Source: an uncultured Verrucomicrobiota bacterium (lineage in GTDB: Bacteria > Verrucomicrobiota > Verrucomicrobiae > Opitutales > Opitutaceae). From it: 11,148 nt of DNA. The DNA lies in assembly GCA_946482165.1 (NCBI GenBank), contig CAMLQS010000154.1, positions 1-11,148 of the forward strand, written 5' to 3'. The notes beneath the pieces were generated by a model. It did not search any database. It was not told the DNA's origin and worked only from the letters and a program-made list of their open reading frames with translations. Below, piece after piece: positions 1 through 6,274 of this stretch. The translations under genes and the position numbers were made by a program. Within the stretch, counting starts at the first letter, position 1, and each line of letters starts with the position of its first letter.

Positions 1-1148
1 TCGGCGTAGGAGGCCTGTTTGCCGGCGCGTTGGAGCGCGAGGACGATTTCCCGATTCTGATCGGGCGGGAAGAGCCAGTCGCTGGTGAAGCCGACGACGA
101 GGGTCTGGCCTTTCACGGGCGTGAAGGCCTTTTCCAATGATCCACCGTAGGACGCGGCGAGGTCGAAGCCATCGATGGCCCGGGTGATGTAGAGATAGGT
201 GTTGGCGTCGAAGCGATTGATGAAGCTCTGGCCTTGGTAGCGCAGGTAGCTTTGCACCTCGAAGCTGATGTCGAAGACGGCGGCGTGGGCGGAGGGGGCG
301 CCCTCGTTGTTGCCGGCGAGGGCGGCCTCTTCGGCGAGGGCCGGGGCGGGCGCCGCGGGGAGCCGGGGCTTCACGGTGCGGCGGCCGAACTTTCGATCCA
401 TGGACGCGTCCGACAGGTAGGTGATGTGGGCCATCATGCGGGCGATGGCGAGGCCGACGCGGGGGCCGCCGCCGCGCGCGTAATCGCCCTGGTTCCAGTC
501 GGGGTCCTGCATGATGGCCTGCCGGCCGACCTCGTTGAAGGCGATGGCCTGGGCTCCTTCGCGGGCGGTCGTCGCCATGGCGAGGACCTTGTCGCAGAAA
601 TCCGGATACTCGATGCCCCACTGGAGGGCCTGCATCCCGCCCATGGAACCGCCAAGGGCGCAGCGCAGGCGCTTGGCGCCGAGGTGATCGAGCAGGCGTT
701 TTTGGCTGCGCACCATGTCGCGGATGGTGACGGCGGGAAAAGCGAGGCCGTAGGGGCGGCCGGTGGCGGGATTGATCGACAGGGGGCCGGTCGAGCCCTG
801 GCAGCCGCCGAGGACGTTGGCGCAGACGACGAAGAGGTGGTTGGTGTCGACGGCCTTGCCGGGGCCGATGAGGTTGTTCCACCAGCCGGGCTTTTTGTCG
901 GCGAGGGAATGGATGCCGGCGCAATGATGGTCTCCGGATAGGGCGTGGCAGACGAGGACGGCGTTGTCGCGGGCGGCGTTGAGGCGGCCGTAGGTTTCGT
1001 AGCGGAGGGTGAACGACGGGAGGACGCGGCCGTCGTCGCAAACAAAGGGCTCGGCGGAGAGGAAATCGCGGGGCTCGACGATGCCGACCTCGCCGGGATC
1101 GGCGATGGTGGCGGCGGGGAAATCGTCGTCGAGGGAGGCGTCGTTCAT
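1..1148 (-). CDS. metX: Homoserine O-acyltransferase (MetX), 3' end cut by window edge
   Basis: An alpha/beta-hydrolase that transfers an acyl group, usually acetyl from acetyl-CoA, to the hydroxyl of L-homoserine in cytoplasmic methionine synthesis. It starts at the ATG complementary to 1146-1148; 382 complete codons are visible and the rest lies beyond base 1. Family marks seen are LSGDHHCAG (70-78), the nucleophile elbow GGSMGG with Ser168, FEVQSYLRYQG near 296-306, RFDANTYLY near 312-320, and SDW with the probable catalytic Asp357. The third triad residue, His, should lie past the edge. An Ala/Pro-rich stretch of about 25 residues (262-288) sits between FGRR and FEVQSYL, where I would expect a shorter connection. 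No Shine-Dalgarno is visible; the 50 bases upstream are pyrimidine-rich. The terminator of the preceding genes lies about 70 bp upstream, so metX probably has its own promoter. Acetyl versus succinyl specificity cannot be settled here. Confidence 0.95.
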   Translation of the reverse strand, partial: MNDASLDDDFPAATIADPGEVGIVEPRDFLSAEPFVCDDGRVLPSFTLRYETYGRLNAARDNAVLVCHALSGDHHCAGIHSLADKKPGWWNNLIGPGKAVDTNHLFVVCANVLGGCQGSTGPLSINPATGRPYGLAFPAVTIRDMVRSQKRLLDHLGAKRLRCALGGSMGGMQALQWGIEYPDFCDKVLAMATTAREGAQAIAFNEVGRQAIMQDPDWNQGDYARGGGPRVGLAIARMMAHITYLSDASMDRKFGRRTVKPRLPAAPAPALAEEAALAGNNEGAPSAHAAVFDISFEVQSYLRYQGQSFINRFDANTYLYITRAIDGFDLAASYGGSLEKAFTPVKGQTLVVGFTSDWLFPPDQNREIVLALQRAGKQASYA

Positions 1149-1216
1149 GGAGAGGGAAGGCGGAAAACTTGAAACCTGAGACCTGAAGGGGAAGCGGAGA
1201 AAAGATAAGACGGAAA

Positions 1217-1250
1217 TAAAAAGCCCGGCCGCTTGGAGGCGGCCGGGCTG
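1217..1250 (-). terminator. Intrinsic terminator of the secreted-protein pair
   Basis: A perfect 11-bp GC-rich stem (arms 1223-1233 and 1240-1250, AGCCCGGCCGC) with a 6-nt loop, TTGGAG, is followed on the minus strand by a T-rich run (1217-1222). It lies about 40 bp past the stop codon at 1291, so it ends transcription of the two minus-strand secreted-protein genes and separates them from metX. There is no T-tract on the plus-strand side. Confidence 0.9.
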
Positions 1251-1290
1251 AGCGAGAATAGATGCCAGATCGAAGCGAGGTGCGTCCGGG

Positions 1291-2346
1291 TCAGGGCGCG
1301 TTGGTTCCGAAATTAGGGAATAGTTCGCGGCGTTGGAACTTTGGGGCGCCGATCTTGATGCTGAGGGGCGCCAGGCCGCTGTAGCCGGAAACAAGGTAAT
1401 AGCCTTTCTTCAGATAAGGGGTGAAATCGAGGATCTCCTTGTCCCAAGAACCATGTCCGGTGAGTTTCACGTTGGTAAGCGTGACGGCCGGCAGGGCGCT
1501 AGAGGTCGTGCGCACGTTGGCTGTCATGAGGCCGGTGGCGGCGGCGGTCCAAATATCGACTTGGGAATGATAATCCTGGCCGAGTTTACCATCGAGGTCG
1601 GCCAGATAGGTAGGATCCTTGGCGAAGACGGAGACAAAGCCTAGGGAGAACGCGACCGTGATGCTGCCGGACGCCTTGGTGACGCGGCCTCCGGTCACGG
1701 TTTCGGTGTAGTTGCCCGCGAATTGGTCGAAGGTGAGGAAGAGCCCGGTGCGGATGACTATCGGTAGGAAGGCCGGAGCGGTCTCTTCCACCACGTCCTC
1801 GGTCTCCGGATCATCGCCAAAGCCGGGTTCGGCGGTGGTCACCGGAAGGTCGTGGGTGTCGTAGGTCCAGCTGATGCGACCGCCGGCGGCGGTCGGCTGA
1901 ATCCGTGTGAGGTAGATGGCGTAAGGGGTGGTGGCGGCCCCTTGCACCGTGGTCTGGGGCTCGCGAACCGCGGTGAGTTCCCAACGATCGCCGAGCTCCT
2001 GCTCGGTAAGACCTTGGGAGCCATTTTCGATCACCGCACGCAGCAAGTGCTTCACGAAGAAGGCTTGATCGCCGTTTTCGCTATAAGTGATTACACTGCC
2101 TTTCTCCGTGGTGATGCGGTCAAAGGGACGAAGAGTGTCGGGGTCCTCGATGCCGGTTATGTTGCCGGCTGAGTCGACGGGGCGCGGTTTGGGGCCGAGG
2201 GTCGTGCCGCTGACCCCGGTGGTGTTAAACTGCCACTGAATCGAAAGGGGGGCGGTCTCGAGGTAGGGGGCTGGCGTTTGCGCGGACGCGAAAGGAGCGA
2301 AGGCGAAGAGCGCGGCGGTGAACGAGAAAGAGGCGGAAAATTTCAT
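1291..2346 (-). CDS. Secreted protein of unknown function, distant paralogue of its upstream neighbour
   Basis: I do not recognise a named family. The 351-residue product begins with a clear Sec signal peptide (hydrophobic 7-19, likely cleavage after ASA at 22), followed by a polar, Thr/Gly-rich chain without further membrane segments. An acidic stretch lies at about 173-189 (GDDPETEDVVEE). The segment 95-128 (ending RWELTAVREP) resembles 66-92 of the upstream neighbour (ending NWTLVAVRNA), and both mature proteins open with a TAPL/TEAP motif and a beta-like strand, so the two are probably diverged duplicates. It starts 36 bp after the stop of that neighbour and is followed by a strong terminator, so the two form an operon. 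Base composition looks less GC-rich than the flanking genes. There is no SD motif before the ATG. It is likely periplasmic or surface exposed. Confidence 0.8.
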   Translation of the reverse strand: MKFSASFSFTAALFAFAPFASAQTPAPYLETAPLSIQWQFNTTGVSGTTLGPKPRPVDSAGNITGIEDPDTLRPFDRITTEKGSVITYSENGDQAFFVKHLLRAVIENGSQGLTEQELGDRWELTAVREPQTTVQGAATTPYAIYLTRIQPTAAGGRISWTYDTHDLPVTTAEPGFGDDPETEDVVEETAPAFLPIVIRTGLFLTFDQFAGNYTETVTGGRVTKASGSITVAFSLGFVSVFAKDPTYLADLDGKLGQDYHSQVDIWTAAATGLMTANVRTTSSALPAVTLTNVKLTGHGSWDKEILDFTPYLKKGYYLVSGYSGLAPLSIKIGAPKFQRRELFPNFGTNAP

Positions 2347-2382
2347 GTTGATCGGAGGTGCTTGGCGGTTGAGGAACCAGGA

Positions 2383-3156
2383 TCAGAGGGATGAGGAGGA
2401 GGGCGGTTCAAAGGTATCGACCTCGGGGTAGAGCGAGGCAGGCACGAGCTTCCCCGCGCCGAGGGTGACCGTGAGATTGATCAGGCCTCCGACGTCGGTG
2501 GAGTTGTTGAGGCGGGCGTCGAAGCCGCCGCGGGTGGAAACGGAAAGCGAGCTGATCGCGAAAAAGAAGGACTCGAAACCATCGGAGACGTCCTTGGCCA
2601 CGAAGTTGACCTTCGCGTAGCCGGCGGAGGTGCAAGACTGAATGACGTGCATGCCGGCCGCCGTGGAGAATGAGGGACGGTAGTCGTAGATGACGTGGTT
2701 GGTAACGGTTCCGGACGAACTGATGACATACTGACCCTGATGGCGTTCCACATAGCGCTCAACGGAGCTACCCGCTTCGCTGTCGAACTTGGACTGTGGA
2801 ACCAAGGTGCGGGCTCCGGTGACCTTGTTCACAGCGTAGAGGTGGAAGGATGCATCGACCAGCCGCATGTCCGCGGACGCGTTGCGCACGGCGACCAGCG
2901 TCCAGTTGGTGCTCGAGGAGTCTTGAATGATCCCGGAGGTGCGCAGGTCTTCGATAAGCTGGGCTTGGGACAACCGGGTAACAGTGGTCGTGGTTGCGCG
3001 ACCGGTCGCGGTGTTTGTCGTGGTCGTGGTGCTCAGCGTGACCTGCAATGTGACTGGAGCCTCGGTGACCAAATCGACGAATTGGGCCGACGCATATTGG
3101 GCGGAGAAGAGAAGGGCACCGAGAGCGAGCAGAAGCGGTCGAAGGCTGGGTTTCAT
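2383..3156 (-). CDS. Secreted protein of unknown function, first gene of the secreted pair
   Basis: This is a 257-residue product with an N-terminal Sec signal peptide (positive charge at Lys2/Arg6, hydrophobic 7-18, probable cleavage after ASA at 24). The mature part starts with a Thr-rich region (41-60, including a TTTTT run) and then a helix-like segment (64-78) leading to W85-TLVAVR, the part shared with the downstream gene. The C-terminus ends in a PPSSSSL tail. A single cysteine, Cys175, is seen. No catalytic motif or anchor is recognisable, so no function is assigned. It is divergent from the ECF sigma factor, with 228 bp between the start codons, and 36 bp upstream of its paralogue. 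The ATG chosen is the only one giving a complete signal peptide. Codon use is less GC-biased than in the kinase or GH30 genes, which may mean a lineage-specific or acquired pair. Confidence 0.8.
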   Translation of the reverse strand: MKPSLRPLLLALGALLFSAQYASAQFVDLVTEAPVTLQVTLSTTTTTNTATGRATTTTVTRLSQAQLIEDLRTSGIIQDSSSTNWTLVAVRNASADMRLVDASFHLYAVNKVTGARTLVPQSKFDSEAGSSVERYVERHQGQYVISSSGTVTNHVIYDYRPSFSTAAGMHVIQSCTSAGYAKVNFVAKDVSDGFESFFFAISSLSVSTRGGFDARLNNSTDVGGLINLTVTLGAGKLVPASLYPEVDTFEPPSSSSL

Positions 3157-3384
3157 GGTGGATTTTTTATAAGGGCCGGTAGGTAACGCCGCCTAGGTAG
3201 CCACATGCGGGAAACGGAGCCAGTTAAATGCGTGTGAGCAATCCGTGAAGCTTGGCGCCGGCCCGCCAATCGTGGGGTGACGAAAGCCTTGCCCCCGCGA
3301 TGGCGTTCGGGAGGAGTTGCGTTGAAACGCCGTCCCGAGGCGCACGCCGATGCCGACCCACAAGTCCGAAACCTTCCCCGACGC
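3157..3384. promoter_or_regulatory. Divergent intergenic region between secreted pair and ECF operon
   Basis: These 228 bp must carry the start signals of both the minus-strand secreted pair and the plus-strand sigma-kinase operon. The hexamer TAGGTA occurs twice on the plus strand, 14 bp apart (3180-3185 and 3194-3199), 24-43 bp before the minus-strand ATG. An AT-rich run (3162-3171) lies directly before that ATG. I could not find a convincing -35/-10 pair or SD on either strand, so the functional label rests on position. Confidence 0.4.
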
Positions 3385-3945
3385 ATGAGCGAGCTCGGGA
3401 AAATTCTGGAGGCGGCGGAGCGCGCCGGGCGTTCGGCGGCCGCGGAATTGCTGCCATTGGTTTACGACGAGCTCAAGGCGCTGGCGGCGCGCCGCATTGC
3501 GGGCGAGGCGCCGGGGCAGACCTTGCAGGCGACCGCTTTGGTGCATGAGGCATGGCTTAGCCTGAGCAAGGGCGAGGAACGGGCGTGGAACGACCGCGCG
3601 CATTTTTTCCGCGCCGCCGCGCTCGCGATGCGCCGCATCCTGGTCGGGCGGGCGCGGGCCAAGTCGCGCATAAAGCGCGGTTCAAACGAGAAGCCGCTGA
3701 GTCTTTCGGAGATCGAGGTGGCGGATGAAAGCCAGGAGGATCGCATTCTCCAGGTCGACGAGGTGCTGGACCGTTTGGAGCGCGAGGATCCGGACAGCGC
3801 GCGCGTCGTGACCTTGAAGTTTTTCGGCGGCCTGACCAACGGTGAGATCGCCGCGATGGACGGCGTGGCCGAGCGCACGGTGGAACGGAAGTGGGCCTAT
3901 GCGCGGGGGCGTCTCTTTCAAATGATTCGTCAGGAACCGCCGTGA
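3385..3945 (+). CDS. ECF-family RNA polymerase sigma factor (TIGR02999-like), kinase-linked
   Basis: This is a 186-residue alternative sigma factor. Region 2 spans about 20-95 (LVYDEL, LVHEAWLSL, AHFFRAAALAMRRILV) and region 4 about 128-182, with the helix-turn-helix LTNGEIAAMDGVAERTVERKW (150-170). The TLQATALVHEAW pattern and the length fit the ECF-like group first described from Rhodopirellula. The acidic DAED-type motif of region 2.2 is missing; its slot reads QATA, with Thr50 in place of the acidic residue. The gene ends 18 bp before a Ser/Thr kinase gene, and no anti-sigma factor is visible, so control by phosphorylation is plausible. The reading frame is open upstream to a GTG at 3277, but the extra 36 residues are Arg/Pro-rich and unlike the family, so ATG 3385 is preferred. 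No SD is seen. Target promoters are unknown. Confidence 0.9.
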   Translation: MSELGKILEAAERAGRSAAAELLPLVYDELKALAARRIAGEAPGQTLQATALVHEAWLSLSKGEERAWNDRAHFFRAAALAMRRILVGRARAKSRIKRGSNEKPLSLSEIEVADESQEDRILQVDEVLDRLEREDPDSARVVTLKFFGGLTNGEIAAMDGVAERTVERKWAYARGRLFQMIRQEPP

Positions 3946-3963
3946 GCAGGACCGCGCCGCCTC

Positions 3964-6186
3964 ATGCCTACGCCCGCTCCGCTTGAGAAGGTGATTTTCC
4001 TGGCCGCCTCGGCGTTGGACGACGAGGCGGAGCGTCGTCTGCTGATCGAGCGCGCGTGTGGCGGCGATGACGGGTTGAGGCGGCGCGTCGAGGCGCTTTT
4101 CGCGGTGCAATCGGCGGCGGGCGATTACTTCGAACCGAAACCCACGGCGCGCGGCGGGCCGGTGGCCGACACGGCCGGACGAGAGCAACTGGGCACGCCA
4201 ATCGGGCCTTACCGGCTGATCCGACGCATCGGCGACGGCGGTTGCGGAGTCGTCTATCTTGCCGAGCAAAACGAGCCGGTGCGACGCGAGGTGGCGTTGA
4301 AGATCATCCGCCTCGGGATGGACACGGAGGAAGTCATCGCGCGCTTCGAAGCGGAGAGGCGGGCGCTGGCCTTGATGGACCATCCGAATATCGCGCGGGT
4401 GCTGGACGCGGGCGCGACGGCGGCGGGGCGGCCCTTCTTCGCGATGGAGTTCGTGGACGGCGAGAAAATCACGGACTTTTGCGACACTCGCCGGCTCGGG
4501 CTGCGGCCGAGGCTGGAGTTGATGACGCAAGTCTGCCTCGCGATTCAGCACGCGCACCAGAAGGGAGTCGTGCACCGCGACATCAAACCCTCGAACGTGC
4601 TCGTGTGCATGCAGGACGGCTCTCCGACGGCCAAGGTGATCGATTTCGGCATCGCGAAGGCGACCGGCGCGGCGGCGGGCGGGCGGCCGGGGTTGACGCA
4701 AGGAGGCGGGGTCGTGGGAACGCCAGGCTACCTCAGTCCGGAGATGGCGGCGGGTAACGAAGACGTGGATACGCGGAGCGATATCCACGGCCTCGGCGTG
4801 CTGCTGCATGAGCTCTTGAGCGGCGCCGCGCCCTTTGCGCGGCGCGCCACGGTCGCCGGAAAAGCCGATCTCGCCGAGCTGCGGCGGCTCTTGCGCGAAG
4901 AGGATCCGCCCGCTCCGTCGGCGTGCCTTGGCGCGCTTCCCGCCGGGGAACTCGCGGAGATCGCGGCGCGACGCGGGCTCGGGCCGGCGGGGTTGATCGC
5001 GGCCGTGGGCGGCGACCTCGACTGGATCGCGCTCAAGGCCATGGAGCGCGACCGCGAACGGCGCTACGCCACTGCGCACGGGCTGGCCGCGGATTTGCGG
5101 CGGCACCTCGCGAATGAGCCGGTGAACGCGCGTCCGCCGGACGCCTTGTATCGCTGCGCGAAATTCGTTCGCCGCAATCGCGTGATCGTCGCCTCGGGCG
5201 TTTTGATCTCTTGCGCGTTGGTCGGCGGTCTCGGCGTATCGACGATGATGTTCCTGCGGGAAAGGGACGCGCGCGCGGAGCAGGAGCGGTTGCGCGCGGT
5301 GGCCGAGGGCGCGCGGGCCAACGAGGCGGCGCTGCGCGGACAGGCCGAGTGGCGCGAAACGGTCGCGCAGGCGGCGGTGCGGATCAGCCACGGGGATTTG
5401 GAAGGCGCGGATGCGTTGCTGGCGCGCGTGCCCTTCGACCAGGCGCCGCGTTCGCTGGAGGCGGCGGAGGCTTTTTCCAAGGCGGGCGAGTGGCACGTTC
5501 TCGCGGGCCGATGGCGCGAGGCGACGGACCGCTTCGCGACCTTCGCGCTGGTGTTGCCCAAGGTGGACCCGAGCGATTCCGACACGATCTCGATCACGCT
5601 TCTGCCGGCGGCCGCGATGTTGAGCTGGGAGGAAGACACGGCGCGTTATGAGGTGATTCGCGGGATGGCGGCGGATCGCTTCGCGGACACCTCGCGCCCG
5701 GTGGTGGCGGAGCAGTTGCTCAAGGCGTGTCTCCTCATGCCGGCGACGACGGAGCTTATGGCGAAACTTCGCCCGCCGGCCGAGCGGCTGGAGGCGTCGG
5801 TTCGCGAAGGGCACGCGGAACTCGCCGGGAACCCGAGCCGTGTCGCGTGGAGCGGCTTCGCGCTCTCGTTGCTGTATTACCGGCAGGGCGACCACGCGAA
5901 GGCCGAGGAGTGGCTGAGGCCCTGCCTCGGCGAGGCGGGCGCGAACCCCTCGCGCGATGCGGCGGCGCGATGCCTCTCGGCGATGATCGAGACGGGGCGC
6001 GGGCGCGGCGCGGACGCGGCCGCGGAGCTGGAATACGCGCGGGCGGCTGTCGGCGCCCGGTTTGCGAAAGGGCTGGAGCTCGGGAACGTGAACTCGTTCT
6101 GGTTTGATTGGGTCAACGCGCGCGTGCTCTTGCGCGAAGCCTCCGTGGTCGTGGAGCGGGGAGCGGAGATTGTCGGAGAAAATTGA
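3964..6186 (+). CDS. Transmembrane Ser/Thr protein kinase (PknB-like) with TPR-like C-terminus
   Basis: A 740-residue Hanks-type kinase with every key residue present. It has a P-loop GDGGCGVVY (90-98), Lys113 in VALK, HRDIKPSN (204-211, catalytic Asp206), DFG (227-229), GTPGYLSPE (252-260) and DIHGLG (273-278). The first 80 residues are a helical region common in verrucomicrobial and planctomycete kinases that sit beside ECF sigma factors. The kinase domain ends near 385. One membrane segment follows (about 407-429), then a charged, coiled-coil-like stretch (431-470). The C-terminus is rich in paired helices resembling TPRs, for example about 505-531 and 630-657. The kinase is therefore cytoplasmic and the repeat region probably periplasmic, where it could sense a signal. 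It lies 18 bp after the sigma factor and is almost certainly co-transcribed, so that sigma factor is its likely substrate. There is no SD at the ATG. Confidence 0.92.
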   Translation: MPTPAPLEKVIFLAASALDDEAERRLLIERACGGDDGLRRRVEALFAVQSAAGDYFEPKPTARGGPVADTAGREQLGTPIGPYRLIRRIGDGGCGVVYLAEQNEPVRREVALKIIRLGMDTEEVIARFEAERRALALMDHPNIARVLDAGATAAGRPFFAMEFVDGEKITDFCDTRRLGLRPRLELMTQVCLAIQHAHQKGVVHRDIKPSNVLVCMQDGSPTAKVIDFGIAKATGAAAGGRPGLTQGGGVVGTPGYLSPEMAAGNEDVDTRSDIHGLGVLLHELLSGAAPFARRATVAGKADLAELRRLLREEDPPAPSACLGALPAGELAEIAARRGLGPAGLIAAVGGDLDWIALKAMERDRERRYATAHGLAADLRRHLANEPVNARPPDALYRCAKFVRRNRVIVASGVLISCALVGGLGVSTMMFLRERDARAEQERLRAVAEGARANEAALRGQAEWRETVAQAAVRISHGDLEGADALLARVPFDQAPRSLEAAEAFSKAGEWHVLAGRWREATDRFATFALVLPKVDPSDSDTISITLLPAAAMLSWEEDTARYEVIRGMAADRFADTSRPVVAEQLLKACLLMPATTELMAKLRPPAERLEASVREGHAELAGNPSRVAWSGFALSLLYYRQGDHAKAEEWLRPCLGEAGANPSRDAAARCLSAMIETGRGRGADAAAELEYARAAVGARFAKGLELGNVNSFWFDWVNARVLLREASVVVERGAEIVGEN

Positions 6187-6200
6187 AGCCGCCTGTCGGG

Positions 6201-6212
6201 TTTCGCGCGAAA
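6201..6212. promoter_or_regulatory. 12-bp perfect palindrome before the GH30 gene
   Basis: TTTCGCGCGAAA is a perfect palindrome in the 88-bp gap between the kinase stop and the GH30 start, 62 bp before the ATG. It could be an operator for local control of the glycosidase. A 12-bp palindrome is expected a few times by chance in 11 kb, so the position, not the rarity, is the argument. Confidence 0.25.
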
Positions 6213-6274
6213 AGGGCTCTTATCGGGATGGCGCCTTTGGCGATTTCGCCAGGCTCCGCGTCCTCTTTTTCGCC

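Noticed and set aside
234..1172. Plus-strand open frames of 235 and 75 codons opposite metX
   Set aside because: Gly/Ala/Val-rich products without motifs; the minus strand codes unambiguously for MetX in this stretch.
1149..1222. SAM or other riboswitch before metX
   Set aside because: Only about 70 bp separate the start codon from the upstream terminator and no riboswitch core or anti-terminator pairing is visible.
3219..3245. Possible ECF-type promoter (GGGAAAC-like box near 3208) for autoregulation of the sigma operon
   Set aside because: No matching -10 element at a proper distance could be identified and the consensus for this sigma group is unknown.
3277..3384. GTG at 3277 as start of the sigma factor
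   Set aside because: It would add 36 Arg/Pro-rich residues absent from this sigma family; ATG 3385 gives the usual length.
3682..5895. Long minus-strand open frame (737 codons) across the sigma and kinase genes
   Set aside because: It is antisense to two genes with complete motif sets, its translation is Arg/His-rich and without any domain; long antisense frames are normal in DNA this rich in GC.
6104..6274. ATG at 6104 as start of the GH30 gene
   Set aside because: It would overlap the end of the kinase gene by over 80 bp and bury the signal peptide 57 residues inside the protein.
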